NCBI RefSeq assembly: GCF_007828865.1
Contig: NZ_VIVK01000001.1
Span: 1,984,001-2,048,000, forward strand
Length of the DNA stretch: 64,000 bases
Source of the DNA: Kribbella amoyensis
GTDB lineage: Bacteria > Actinomycetota > Actinomycetes > Propionibacteriales > Kribbellaceae
Direction of reading: 5' to 3'
The notes under the pieces were generated by a model. It had not been told where the DNA came from. It saw nothing but the letters and a program-made list of their open reading frames with translations, and did not search any database. Positions 1 to 8,109 of this stretch are shown piece after piece; positions within the stretch are counted from its first letter, which is position 1; every line of letters begins with the position of its first letter. The position numbers were made by a program, and so were the translations under genes.

Positions 1-478
1 GCCACAGCGCGTAGTTCGACAGGCCGAGCCGGCCGATCCTTCCCCCGGTCGCGTGCCGGCCGAAGGCCTCGACCGTCTCCTCCAACGGCGTGGTCAGGTC
101 GTCGCGGTGCGCCCAGTACAGGTCGATGTGGTCGATGCCCATCCTGCGCAGCGACGTCTCCACGGCCGCGTCGATCGCTTGCCGGCCGAGGCCCTCGGTG
201 TGCTCGGGAAAGCTGCCGGGCCAGAGCGGTTCGCAGCCGACCTTCGTGGCCAGCTTGACCCGGTCGCGGACGCCGGGGCGCGCCGCGAACCAACGGCCGA
301 GCAGCTCCTCGCTCTGTCCACCGCGGCCGCTCTCGTCCTGCCAGAACGCGTAGCAGTTGGCCGTGTCGATCCACTCGCCACCACCGTCGACGTACTCGTC
401 GAGAAGGGCGAACGAGGTCTTCTCGTCGATCCGGGTGCCGAATTCCATCGCGCCGAGCGCGAGCTTCAGTTTCGTCAT
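1..478 (-). CDS. Aldo/keto reductase, N-terminal part (runs off the window)
   Basis: Only the first ~159 codons are in the window; the gene continues past position 1. The ATG is at 478. The product begins MTKLKLALGAMEFG, the usual opening of an (alpha/beta)8 aldo/keto reductase. The catalytic tetrad is visible: Asp38 and Tyr43 in WIDTANCYAFW, Lys79 in LATKVG and His124 in YWAHRDD. Family members reduce aldehydes or ketones with NADPH in the cytoplasm; the substrate cannot be told. It lies convergent-tail side of the lacI gene, separated by a long inverted repeat. The family is secure; the exact role is unknown. Confidence 0.85.
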   Translation of the reverse strand, partial: MTKLKLALGAMEFGTRIDEKTSFALLDEYVDGGGEWIDTANCYAFWQDESGRGGQSEELLGRWFAARPGVRDRVKLATKVGCEPLWPGSFPEHTEGLGRQAIDAAVETSLRRMGIDHIDLYWAHRDDLTTPLEETVEAFGRHATGGRIGRLGLSNYALW

Positions 479-524
479 ACCCGCCACGATCTGATCTGGA
501 GTGGACTCCAGGTCAAGTCAGGAC

Positions 525-621
525 CTAGTGTCCTGAGTCGGAAGTTCGCCGGCGCTCTCGGCGCCCAGGCACGCACCTGAACACCGAAATCTCACGCCGA
601 ACTTCCGACTCAGGACACTAG
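525..621. repeat. 24-bp perfect inverted repeat with 49-nt spacer at the lacI 3' end
   Basis: The left arm (525-548) begins CTAGTGTCCTGAGTCGG and the right arm (598-621) is its exact reverse complement. The right arm contains the TAG stop codon of the LacI-family gene (618-620). The spacer is 49 nt with no T-tract, so this looks more like a small repeat element (MITE-like) or a modified terminator than a classic intrinsic terminator. A related end (GTCGGAAGTTC core followed by CTAG) occurs at 35810-35833, where it again supplies a stop codon. Confidence 0.75.
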
Positions 622-1799
622 CGGGCGGTCTTTCCTCGGGTCGACGTGCGGACGACGAGCTCGGGGGTGAAGGTGACTCGCTGGTGTTCGTGATCGGGGT
701 TCGACGACTCGTCCAGCAGCAGTTCGGCCGCGGTCTTGCCGAGGAGCTGGCGTGGCTGGCGGACCGACGTCAGCGGTACCGCGGCGGCCGCGGCGAACTC
801 GATGTCGTCGTACCCGACGATCGCGAGATCCTCCGGTACCCGCAGCCCCAGGCTCACGCACTGTTGCAGCAATCCCAACGCCAGCAGGTCGTTCGCGCAG
901 AAGGCGGCCGTCGGACGCCGGTCCGCGGGCAGCCCGGCAAGTCGTTGCCCAGCGCCCCTACCCTCGGCCACGGTGAGTGCCTTGGTGGTCAGTTCGACCA
1001 GGTTCGCGGCGGGCAGACCGGCCCGTTCGAGCGCCTGCCGGGCCCCCTGGCGTCGATCGGTCACCTGGCCGATCGTGGTAGGCCCACCGACGAACGCGAT
1101 CCGCTCGTGCCCCAGCTCGATCAGGTGGGCCAGCGCGACCTCGCCACCGAGGACGTCGTCGACCGCGACCGAACAGTGCTGCGCGTCGTCGAGCGAACGG
1201 TCCACCAGTACCACCGGGGTGCCACGCATCGGCAAGGTACGCAGCCGGGTCGAGTCGGAGTCGATCGGCGTGATCAGGACGCCCTGGACGCGTTGCTGCT
1301 CGAGCAGGTCGAGGTAGTCGGCCTCACGGGCGGCGTCCTCGTTGCTCGTGCACAGGAAGACCGACAACCCGGCATCGGTCGCCGCCTCCTCGACCCCGCG
1401 GGCCACGTCGGTGAAGAACGGGTTGCCCGCGTCGAGCATGAGGTACGCGAGGATCCGGCTGCTCCCGGCCCGGAGCTGGCGGGCCGACTCGTTCCGGACG
1501 AAGCCGAGGGACTGCATCGCCGCCTCGACCTTGGCCCGGGTGGCCGGGCTGACCATCTCGGGCCGGTTCAGCACGTTCGAGACGGTGCCGAGCGAGACCC
1601 CGGCCGCGGCGGCGACGTCCTTGACCCCGGCGGCCGCCCGGACCTGACGCGACTTGCCCGGCTTGCCGGACTTCTGCACCGGGACCCGGCGGCCGGCGAC
1701 GCGGGCTCCCGGCCGGGCCGTGGTGCGCGCGCCCGGGGACGGTACCGGCTCCTTGGGATCGGGCAGGCGGCCGGCGCGCCCTGCGCTGGATGGTGCCAC
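618..1799 (-). CDS. LacI-family transcriptional regulator, probable regulator of rhamnose genes
   Basis: The product is 393 aa from a GTG at 1799, preceded by GGGGAGG at a good distance. A basic, proline-rich extension of about 55 residues comes first. The LacI helix-turn-helix follows at about residues 59-104 (VKDVAAAAGVSLGTVSNVLN, then the hinge region). The rest is a periplasmic-binding-protein-like effector domain ending VRQPRQLLGKTAAELLL. It is divergent from the rhamnose operon, so it very likely represses or controls that operon in response to rhamnose or a derivative (inference). The long N-terminal extension is unusual for the family. The stop codon lies inside a 24-bp inverted repeat. 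Confidence 0.9.
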   Translation of the reverse strand: MAPSSAGRAGRLPDPKEPVPSPGARTTARPGARVAGRRVPVQKSGKPGKSRQVRAAAGVKDVAAAAGVSLGTVSNVLNRPEMVSPATRAKVEAAMQSLGFVRNESARQLRAGSSRILAYLMLDAGNPFFTDVARGVEEAATDAGLSVFLCTSNEDAAREADYLDLLEQQRVQGVLITPIDSDSTRLRTLPMRGTPVVLVDRSLDDAQHCSVAVDDVLGGEVALAHLIELGHERIAFVGGPTTIGQVTDRRQGARQALERAGLPAANLVELTTKALTVAEGRGAGQRLAGLPADRRPTAAFCANDLLALGLLQQCVSLGLRVPEDLAIVGYDDIEFAAAAAVPLTSVRQPRQLLGKTAAELLLDESSNPDHEHQRVTFTPELVVRTSTRGKTAR

Positions 1800-1873
1800 G
1801 CGGCCTCCCCGGTTTGAAACGTGATAGCGGTCGAAGCGTACCCGCCGAACCTGTGGTTGTCCGCCAGGTCCAC

Positions 1874-1912
1874 CTGCGGATTTCCGCAGCAGGTGCCTGC
1901 GGATGTCCGCAG
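1874..1912. promoter_or_regulatory. Twin 16-bp palindromes, putative operators of the rha divergent promoter
   Basis: CTGCGGATTTCCGCAG (1874-1889) and CTGCGGATGTCCGCAG (1897-1912) are near-identical dyads whose centres are 23 bp apart, about two helical turns. They lie between the lacI start (1799) and the first rha gene. Two equally spaced identical dyads are what cooperative dimer binding would need. The cognate regulator is not proven, and a protein other than the adjacent LacI may bind them. Confidence 0.6.
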
Positions 1913-1971
1913 ACTTGCCGGCCAGGCCTTGACGCGCCGGGCCGCCCGCCCGTACTTTCGTGCAATCTTCT

Positions 1972-1983
1972 TGAAACCTTTCA
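1972..1983. promoter_or_regulatory. LacI-type operator candidate TGAAACCTTTCA
   Basis: TGAAACCTTTCA is a dyad of two TGAAA half-sites with a 2-bp centre, the general form of actinobacterial LacI-family sugar operators. A half-match, TGAAACGT, lies at 1815-1822 just upstream of the lacI start, so one protein could contact both promoters. It sits 31 bp before the first ribosome binding site of the rha operon. Confidence 0.5.
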
Positions 1984-2013
1984 GCAATCGGCCCGGAACC
2001 CACGGAGGTGGCC

Positions 2014-2106
2014 ATGACCCGTCCCCGACCCTGTGTGCGGCCGGGCTCGGCGCGGTCCCTCGCCGGTGACTGCGTCGTTTCAATTCCGCCGCTGGGGATC
2101 TCGTGA
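2014..2106 (+). CDS. Possible 30-aa leader ORF overlapping the rhaM start
   Basis: An ATG at 2014 follows a GGAGG (2004-2008) at ideal spacing. It opens a 30-codon frame starting MTRPRPC and ending GIS. Its TGA (2104-2106) overlaps the GTG start of the mutarotase gene (2103) as GTGA, the arrangement used for translational coupling. The peptide has two cysteines and no recognisable domain. It may be a leader peptide, a coupling cistron or chance; the ribosome binding site is better than that of rhaM itself. Confidence 0.4.
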   Translation: MTRPRPCVRPGSARSLAGDCVVSIPPLGIS

Positions 2107-2438
2107 ACCGCTACTGCTTCTGCCTCCAGGTCCGCCCGGACCGCCTGGAGGAGTACGTCGAACGGCACCGGACCGTCTGGCCCGACATGCAGGCCGCGCT
2201 GCGGGACGCCGGCTGGCACAACTACTCGCTCTTCCTCCGCGACGACGGCCTGCTGATCGGCTATGTCGAGGCCGAGGACCTGGACGCCGCCCAGAAGGCG
2301 ATGGCGGCGACCGAGGTGAACGCCCGCTGGCAGGCCGAGATGACCGAGTTCTTCGCCGGGGACGACGGCCGGCCGCCGGACGAGTCGTTCCTGCTGCTCC
2401 GCGAGATCTTCCACCTGACCCCACCCGCAGAGGACTGA
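2103..2438 (+). CDS. rhaM: L-rhamnose mutarotase
   Basis: This 111-aa protein matches the length and fold signature of RhaM, which interconverts alpha and beta anomers of L-rhamnose so that the isomerase receives its preferred form. His22 (in VERHRTVWPDM) falls at the position of the catalytic histidine of E. coli RhaM. The tail reads FLLLREIFHL. It starts with GTG overlapping the stop of a small upstream ORF and is followed 3 nt later by the isomerase gene, so the two are surely co-transcribed. Cytoplasmic. Confidence 0.93.
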   Translation: MNRYCFCLQVRPDRLEEYVERHRTVWPDMQAALRDAGWHNYSLFLRDDGLLIGYVEAEDLDAAQKAMAATEVNARWQAEMTEFFAGDDGRPPDESFLLLREIFHLTPPAED

Positions 2439-2441
2439 GCC

Positions 2442-3605
2442 ATGACGACCGAAGCCGTGAAGACCGCGCTGCGCCGCCAGGAGATCGAGCTGCCGTCCTG
2501 GGCGTTCGGGAACTCGGGCACCCGGTTCAAGGTGTTCAGCCAGCCGGGCGTGCCGCGGTCCCCGGAGGAGAAGATCGCCGACGCGGCCGTCGTGCACCGG
2601 TACACCGGGGTCGCCCCGAGCGTCGCGCTGCACATCCCGTGGGACAAGGTGTCCGACTACGCGGCGCTCTCGGCGTACGCGAAGGGTCAGGGCGTCCGGC
2701 TCGGCGCGATCAACTCCAACGTGTTCCAGGACGACGACTACAAGCTCGGCAGCGTGACGCACCCCGATCCCCGGGTCCGCCGCAAGGCCACCGACCACCT
2801 GCTCGAGTGCGTCGACATCATGGACGCCACCGGGTCGCGGGACCTGAAGCTGTGGTTCTCCGACGGCACCAACTACCCGGGCCAGGACGACATCCAGGAC
2901 CGGCAGGACCGGCTCGCGACCGCGCTGCGGGAGGTGTACGACCGGCTCGGCGACGACCAGCGGATGCTGCTGGAGTACAAGCTGTTCGAGCCGGCCTTCT
3001 ACACCACCGACGTCCCGGACTGGGGCACGTCGTACGCGCACTGCCTGGAGCTCGGCCCGAAGGCCACGGTGTGCATCGACACCGGCCACCACGCGCCGGG
3101 GACGAACATCGAGTTCATCGTCGCGTTCCTGCTCCGGGCGAAGAAGCTCGGCGCCTTCGACTTCAACAGCCGGTTCTACGCCGACGACGACCTGATGGTG
3201 GGCGCTGCCGACCCGTTCCAGCTGTTCCGGATCATGAACGAGATCGTCCGCGGCGACGCGCTCGACCCGGACCGCGGGATCGCGTTCATGCTCGACCAGT
3301 GCCACAACATCGAGGAGAAGATACCCGCGATCATCCGCTCGGTGCTGAACGTCCAGGAGGCGACCGCGAAGGCGCTGCTGGTCGACCGTGACGCGCTGCG
3401 GAAGGCGCAGAGCGAGGGCGACGTCCTCGGGGCCAACGCCGCCCTGATGGACGCCTACAACACCGACGTCCGCCCGCTGCTCGCCGAGTTGCGCGCGGAG
3501 CAGGGCCTGGACCCGGACCCGGTCGCGGCGTACAAGCGCAGCGGCTACTTCGAGCAGATCAGCAAGGACCGAGCCGACGGCCAGCAGGCCGGATGGGGAG
3601 CATGA
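2442..3605 (+). CDS. rhaI: L-rhamnose isomerase
   Basis: This 387-aa protein resembles the RhaI (Pseudomonas stutzeri-type) L-rhamnose isomerases, which convert L-rhamnose to L-rhamnulose using divalent metal in a TIM barrel. Metal-ligand segments are visible in LLEYKLFEPAFYTTD, VCIDTGHHAPGTN and FDFNSRFYADDD. The C-terminus ends SGYFEQISKDRADG. It lies 3 nt after rhaM, and its TGA is nested within the start region of the downstream aldolase gene, indicating tight operon coupling. This is not the E. coli RhaA length or type. Confidence 0.93.
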   Translation: MTTEAVKTALRRQEIELPSWAFGNSGTRFKVFSQPGVPRSPEEKIADAAVVHRYTGVAPSVALHIPWDKVSDYAALSAYAKGQGVRLGAINSNVFQDDDYKLGSVTHPDPRVRRKATDHLLECVDIMDATGSRDLKLWFSDGTNYPGQDDIQDRQDRLATALREVYDRLGDDQRMLLEYKLFEPAFYTTDVPDWGTSYAHCLELGPKATVCIDTGHHAPGTNIEFIVAFLLRAKKLGAFDFNSRFYADDDLMVGAADPFQLFRIMNEIVRGDALDPDRGIAFMLDQCHNIEEKIPAIIRSVLNVQEATAKALLVDRDALRKAQSEGDVLGANAALMDAYNTDVRPLLAELRAEQGLDPDPVAAYKRSGYFEQISKDRADGQQAGWGA

Positions 3606-3607
3606 GA

Positions 3608-5641
3608 GTGAGCGACACCGCAGCGGAGCTTGTTGCCCGGAGCAACAGACTCGGTGCCGACCCGCGCAACACCAACTACGCCGGCGGCAACACGTCCGCC
3701 AAGGGCACCGCGACCGACCCGGTCACCCAGCAGCCGGTCGACCTGGTCTGGGTCAAGGGCTCCGGCGGCGACCTCGGTACGCTCACCCCGGCCGGACTGG
3801 CGGTGCTCCGCCTCGACCGGCTGAACTCCCTCGTCGACGTCTACCCCGGCGTCGACCGCGAGGACGAGATGGTGGCCGCGTTCGACTACTGCCTGCACGG
3901 CAAGGGCGGAGCGGCACCCTCGATCGACACCGCGATGCACGGCCTCGTCGACGCGCCCCACGTCGACCACCTGCACCCGGACTCCGGGATCGCGCTGGCG
4001 ACCGCCGCCGACGGTGAGAAGCTCACCGCCGAGTGCTTCGGCGACCGGGTGGTCTGGGTGCCGTGGCGGCGGCCCGGGTTCCAGCTCGGCCTCGACATCG
4101 CCCGCACCAAGCAGGAGAACCCGCAGGCCATCGGCGTCATCCTCGGCGGCCACGGCATCACCGCCTGGGGCGACACCTCGGCCGAGTGCGAGGCGAACTC
4201 GCTCGAGATCATCCACACCGCCGAGAAGTTCCTCGCCGAGCGCGGGTCCGCCGAGCCGTTCGGCGCCGTCGTCGCCGGGTACGAAGCCCTGCCGGTGGCG
4301 GAGCGGCGGAAGCGCGCGGCCGCGTTGGCCCCGGTGATCCGCGGGCTCGCGTCGACCGACAACCCGCAGGTCGGCCACTTCAACGACGACCAGGTGGTGC
4401 TGGAGTTCACGGCCCGCGAGCGGCTGCAGGAGCTGGCCGCGCTCGGTACGTCCTGCCCGGACCACTTCCTCCGGACCAAGGTGCGCCCGCTCGTCCTGGA
4501 CCTGCCGGCCACCGCTCCGCTCGAGGACGCGATCACCCGGCTGCGTGAGTTGCACGAGAGCTACCGCGAGGACTACGCCGCGTACTACGAGCGGCACGCG
4601 TCGCCGGACAGCCCGCCGATGCGGGGTGCGGATCCGGCGATCGTGCTGGTGCCCGGTGTCGGCATGTTCAGCTTCGGCAAGGACAAGCAGACCGCGCGCG
4701 TCGCCGGTGAGTTCTACGTGAACGCGATCAACGTGATGCGCGGGGCCGAGGCGGTCTCGACGTACGCGCCGATCGACGAGCGGGAGAAGTTCCGGATCGA
4801 GTACTGGGCGCTGGAGGAGGCCAAGCTCCAGCGGATGCCGAAGCCGAAGCCGCTGGCCACCCGGATCGCCTTCGTCACCGGTGGCGGATCCGGCATCGGC
4901 AAGGCGATCGCGCTCCGGCTCGCCGCCGAGGGTGCGTGCGTCGTGGTCGCCGACCTCGACGCCGCGGCGGCCGAGGCGGTCGCCAAGGAGATCGGTGGTC
5001 CGGACAAGGCCGTGGCGGTCAGCGCCGACGTGTCGAGCGGGGACGCCGTGGCCGAGGCGTTCGAGCAGGCGGTGCTCGCGTTCGGCGGCGTCGACCTCGT
5101 GGTGAACAACGCCGGCCTCTCGATCTCCAAGCCGCTGCTGGAGACCACCGAGAAGGACTGGGACCTGCAGCACGACGTGATGGCCAAGGGCTCGTTCCTG
5201 GTCTCCCGGGCCGCGGCGAAGGTGCTGATCGACCAGGGCATCGGCGGCGACATCGTCTACATCTCCAGCAAGAACGCGGTCTTCGCCGGACCGAACAACG
5301 TGGCCTACGGCGCGGCCAAGGCCGACCAGGCACACCAGGTCCGGCTGCTCGCCGCCGAGCTCGGTGACCACGGCATCCGGGTCAACGGCGTCAACCCCGA
5401 CGGCGTGGTCCGCGGCTCCGGCATCTTCGCCGGCGGCTGGGGTGCCAAGCGCGCCGCGGTGTACGGCGTCCCCGAGTCCGAGCTGGGCGCGTACTACGCG
5501 CAGCGGACGTTGCTCAAGCGCGAGGTCCTGCCGGAGCACGTCGCCGCCGCCGTCTTCGCCCTCACCGGCGGGGACCTGACCCACACGACCGGCCTGCACG
5601 TCCCCGTCGACGCCGGGGTCGCGGCCGCGTTCCTGCGGTAG
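3608..5641 (+). CDS. Bifunctional rhamnulose-1-phosphate aldolase / L-lactaldehyde dehydrogenase
   Basis: The protein is about 677 aa with two domains. The N-terminal half (~1-330) is a class II aldolase/adducin domain with zinc-type histidines in PHVDHLHPD and GGHGITAWGD. The C-terminal half (~415-677) is a short-chain dehydrogenase with TGGGSGIGKA and a YGAAK catalytic motif. Fusions of this type (RhaEW/RhaE-like) cleave L-rhamnulose-1-phosphate to DHAP and L-lactaldehyde and oxidise the aldehyde. GGGGAG at 3595-3600 is 7 nt from the GTG at 3608, favouring that start; an in-frame ATG at 3602 overlaps the rhaI stop and is the alternative. Confidence 0.92.
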   Translation: MSDTAAELVARSNRLGADPRNTNYAGGNTSAKGTATDPVTQQPVDLVWVKGSGGDLGTLTPAGLAVLRLDRLNSLVDVYPGVDREDEMVAAFDYCLHGKGGAAPSIDTAMHGLVDAPHVDHLHPDSGIALATAADGEKLTAECFGDRVVWVPWRRPGFQLGLDIARTKQENPQAIGVILGGHGITAWGDTSAECEANSLEIIHTAEKFLAERGSAEPFGAVVAGYEALPVAERRKRAAALAPVIRGLASTDNPQVGHFNDDQVVLEFTARERLQELAALGTSCPDHFLRTKVRPLVLDLPATAPLEDAITRLRELHESYREDYAAYYERHASPDSPPMRGADPAIVLVPGVGMFSFGKDKQTARVAGEFYVNAINVMRGAEAVSTYAPIDEREKFRIEYWALEEAKLQRMPKPKPLATRIAFVTGGGSGIGKAIALRLAAEGACVVVADLDAAAAEAVAKEIGGPDKAVAVSADVSSGDAVAEAFEQAVLAFGGVDLVVNNAGLSISKPLLETTEKDWDLQHDVMAKGSFLVSRAAAKVLIDQGIGGDIVYISSKNAVFAGPNNVAYGAAKADQAHQVRLLAAELGDHGIRVNGVNPDGVVRGSGIFAGGWGAKRAAVYGVPESELGAYYAQRTLLKREVLPEHVAAAVFALTGGDLTHTTGLHVPVDAGVAAAFLR

Positions 5642-5683
5642 CCGATCCCACCCCGCCATGACACCGGAGAGGAGTTGCCGTAG

Positions 5684-7123
5684 ATGAGTCTTCGACTGGC
5701 CGCCGTCGACCTCGGCGCCTCCAGCGGTCGGGTGATGCTCGGCCGGGTCGGTGCCGACGTGCTCGAGCTGACCGAGGTGCACCGGTTCTGGAACGGGCCG
5801 GTGCGGGTCCACGACACCCTGCACTGGGACGTGCTCGGCCTGTACCGCGAGACCCTGGCCGGGCTGCGGTCGATCGGTGCGGTCGACGGCATCGGCATCG
5901 ACTCGTGGGCGGTCGACTACGGCCTGCTCGACGGCGAAGGCCGCCTGCTCGGGAATCCGGTGCACTACCGGGACGCCCGCACCGACGGAGTGATGGAGCG
6001 CGTACTCCGCACGGTGCCGGCCGAGGACCTGTACTCCGTGACCGGGCTCCAGCAACTGCCCTTCAACACCCTGTACCAGGTGGTCGCGGAGCCGTTGCTC
6101 GCCCAGGCGAAGTCGTTGCTGATGATCCCGGACCTGCTCGGCTACTGGCTCACCGGTCGCCCTGGTGCCGAGGCGACCAACGCCTCCACCACCCAGCTGT
6201 ACGACGTCCGCGCGCGCCGTTGGAGCGAGGACCTGGCCCGGCGCGTCGGCCTACCACCCGAGGTGTTCCCGGCGATCCGCGAGCCGGGGGACGTGATCGG
6301 GCCGATCCTGCCCGCCGTCGCCGAGGAGACCGGGCTGGATCCGGCGACTCCGGTGATCGCGGTCGGGTCACACGACACGGCGTCCTCGGTGGTGGCGGTG
6401 CCGGCGACCGAGACCGACAACTTCGCCTACATCTCCTCGGGGACGTGGTCGCTGGTCGGCCTGGAGCTGCCCGCGCCGGTGCTGACCGCCGAGGCGCGGC
6501 AGGCGAACTTCACCAACGAGGGTGGGGTCGACGGCCGGACCAGGTTCCTGAAGAACGTGATGGGCCTGTGGATCCTGCAGGAATGCCTGCGGGTGTGGGC
6601 GACCGACGAGCTGACCCAGGTCCTCAAGGAGGCGGCCGCCGCGCCCGCGTTCGGGGCCCTCGTGGACCCGGACGACAGCATGTTCCTTGCCCCGGGCAAC
6701 ATGCCGGCCCGGATCGACGAGTTCTGCGACCGGACGGACCAGACGAAGCCGGCCTCCCGAGGTGCGGTCGCCCGGTGCGTCCTGGAGAGCTTGGCGCTGG
6801 CGTACCGGCGGACGGTGCGGCAGGCGCAGGAGGTGACCGGCCGCGCGGTCGACGTCGTGCACGTGATCGGCGGCGGCTCGCAGAACGAACTGCTCTGCCA
6901 ACTCACCGCCGACGCGTGCGGCCTGCCCGTTCTCGCGGGTCCGGTCGAGGCGTCGGCCCTTGGCAACGTCCTGGTCCAGGCTCGCGCGCTGGGGGCGCCG
7001 CTGCCGGACCTGACCGCACTGCGCGCACTAGTCCGCGCGACCCATCCCCTACGGCGCTACGCACCGCAGGGCAAATTGGCCGACTGGGACGCCGCCGAGT
7101 CCCGGGTGTTCGGAACCAGGTGA
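5684..7123 (+). CDS. rhaB: Rhamnulokinase
   Basis: This 479-aa FGGY-family sugar kinase phosphorylates L-rhamnulose to L-rhamnulose-1-phosphate, the substrate of the aldolase encoded just upstream. The N-terminal DLGASSGRVML (about residues 9-19) is the phosphate-binding loop typical of RhaB. GSHDTASSV, YISSGTWSLVG and GGGSQNELLCQ mark the remaining nucleotide and sugar sites. The ATG at 5684 follows a GGAGAGGAG ribosome binding site. It is the fourth pathway gene of the operon; no rhamnose transporter is present in the window. Confidence 0.94.
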   Translation: MSLRLAAVDLGASSGRVMLGRVGADVLELTEVHRFWNGPVRVHDTLHWDVLGLYRETLAGLRSIGAVDGIGIDSWAVDYGLLDGEGRLLGNPVHYRDARTDGVMERVLRTVPAEDLYSVTGLQQLPFNTLYQVVAEPLLAQAKSLLMIPDLLGYWLTGRPGAEATNASTTQLYDVRARRWSEDLARRVGLPPEVFPAIREPGDVIGPILPAVAEETGLDPATPVIAVGSHDTASSVVAVPATETDNFAYISSGTWSLVGLELPAPVLTAEARQANFTNEGGVDGRTRFLKNVMGLWILQECLRVWATDELTQVLKEAAAAPAFGALVDPDDSMFLAPGNMPARIDEFCDRTDQTKPASRGAVARCVLESLALAYRRTVRQAQEVTGRAVDVVHVIGGGSQNELLCQLTADACGLPVLAGPVEASALGNVLVQARALGAPLPDLTALRALVRATHPLRRYAPQGKLADWDAAESRVFGTR

Positions 7124-7128
7124 TCAGC

Positions 7129-7374
7129 ATGACCGCACTGCACAACGAGACCCTCAGCCCGCCGCCCCGGCTGGTCCTGCACCGCGAGATCAGTCACGAG
7201 GACCTCCAACTCCTCCGCCTCCTCGCCACCGGCCTCCCGATGGACGCGGTAGCCCGACGCCTCGACCTTTCCGAACGAACGGTCCGCCGCCGCGTCCGCG
7301 CCACCTGCGACCGCCTCGGCGTCGGCACAGCCATCGAGGCGATCGTCTGGGCCGCCCACCGCGGCCTCGTCTGA
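7129..7374 (+). CDS. Stand-alone LuxR-type helix-turn-helix protein
   Basis: The product is 81 aa. Residues ~25-81 form a GerE/LuxR DNA-binding domain (LLATGLPMDAVARRLDLSERTVRRRV, then IEAIVWAAHRGLV). There is no receiver, kinase or ligand domain. It begins 5 nt after rhaB, so it is probably the last gene of the rhamnose operon. A bare LuxR domain could act as an autonomous DNA-binding protein or as a partner of another regulator. Its target and signal are not evident. Confidence 0.8.
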   Translation: MTALHNETLSPPPRLVLHREISHEDLQLLRLLATGLPMDAVARRLDLSERTVRRRVRATCDRLGVGTAIEAIVWAAHRGLV

Positions 7375-7497
7375 GCCCGCCTCGTCCGACCTCCCCGTCT
7401 TCGGCCGGCGCGTGTCCGCACCACCGCGCGCCGGCCGCTGGTTGGCTGGTTGGCGGGCGGGTACCGGGGGCGCCGAACATCGAGCCGAGGAGGAGCG

Positions 7498-8043
7498 ATG
7501 GACGGCATGACAGTGGTGTGGATCGTCCTGGCCGTGGTGGTCGTGGCGATCCTGCTGGCGCTGATCGCCGCGACGGCGAAGAAGTCGAAGCAGCGGCGCC
7601 TCGACCATGACCGGCAGGAAGCCCACGAACACGAACAGCAGGCCCGCGTGGCCGCGGCCCAGGCCGACAAGCAGCAAGCCGCGGCCGACGAGGTCGAAGC
7701 CAGGTCCCGCAAGGCCCAGGCAGTAGCGGACGAGAAGGCTGCCGAAGCTCGCCGTCTCGCCGCCGGCGCCACCGAGCGGCAGCAAGCCGCCGACCAAGCC
7801 CGAGCCGAGTCCGACGAACACCGCACCCACGCCGAGACCGTCGACCCGGACCAGCCCACCGGCGGCAACCCCCACGCGAACACCTGGGGCACCGACGGCG
7901 CGCAGGAATCCGAAATCAGGCGCTCCCCGACGGCCGCCGAAGCGGGCGGACCGGATCCTATGGGCCCAGGGCAACAAACCACGCAGCCGCAGGAGCGGGT
8001 GCTCGACGAACGCGGGCCCCGGCACTCGTCGAAGCGCAGGTAG
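7498..8043 (+). CDS. Membrane-anchored coiled-coil protein of unknown function
   Basis: The 181-aa product starts at the ATG at 7498, preceded by AGGAGG. Residues ~5-28 are one hydrophobic helix (VVWIVLAVVVVAILLALIA). Then comes a long charged Ala/Gln/Glu-rich segment (~30-115) likely to form a coiled coil, and a polar, Pro/Gly-rich tail. This topology suggests a single-pass anchor with a cytoplasmic coiled coil. No enzymatic motif is visible. It is convergent with ilvA across a hairpin. Confidence 0.75.
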   Translation: MDGMTVVWIVLAVVVVAILLALIAATAKKSKQRRLDHDRQEAHEHEQQARVAAAQADKQQAAADEVEARSRKAQAVADEKAAEARRLAAGATERQQAADQARAESDEHRTHAETVDPDQPTGGNPHANTWGTDGAQESEIRRSPTAAEAGGPDPMGPGQQTTQPQERVLDERGPRHSSKRR

Positions 8044-8060
8044 TCGACAGTGACCAGGAA

Positions 8061-8102
8061 CTGGGGACCTTGAACAGGCTATTCCTTGTTCACGGTCCCC
8101 AG
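8061..8102. terminator. Bidirectional hairpin terminator between convergent genes
   Basis: An outer stem CTGGGGACC / GGTCCCCAG encloses an imperfect inner stem TGAACAGG / CCTTGTTCA with a short loop. It sits between the end of the coiled-coil gene (8043, plus strand) and the end of ilvA (8110, minus strand), so it can serve both. Confidence 0.75.
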
Positions 8103-8109
8103 GTGGGGT

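Noticed and set aside
1800..3305. Extension of the lacI frame far past its start on the minus strand, antisense to rhaM and rhaI
   Set aside because: It is a high-GC shadow of the rha genes. GTG 1799 has a clear ribosome binding site and lies just before the known family start.
3545..6055. Long minus-strand open frame of over 800 codons across the aldolase and kinase genes
   Set aside because: It is full of Arg, Val, His and Gly with no domain and is the antisense image of genes with clear homology.
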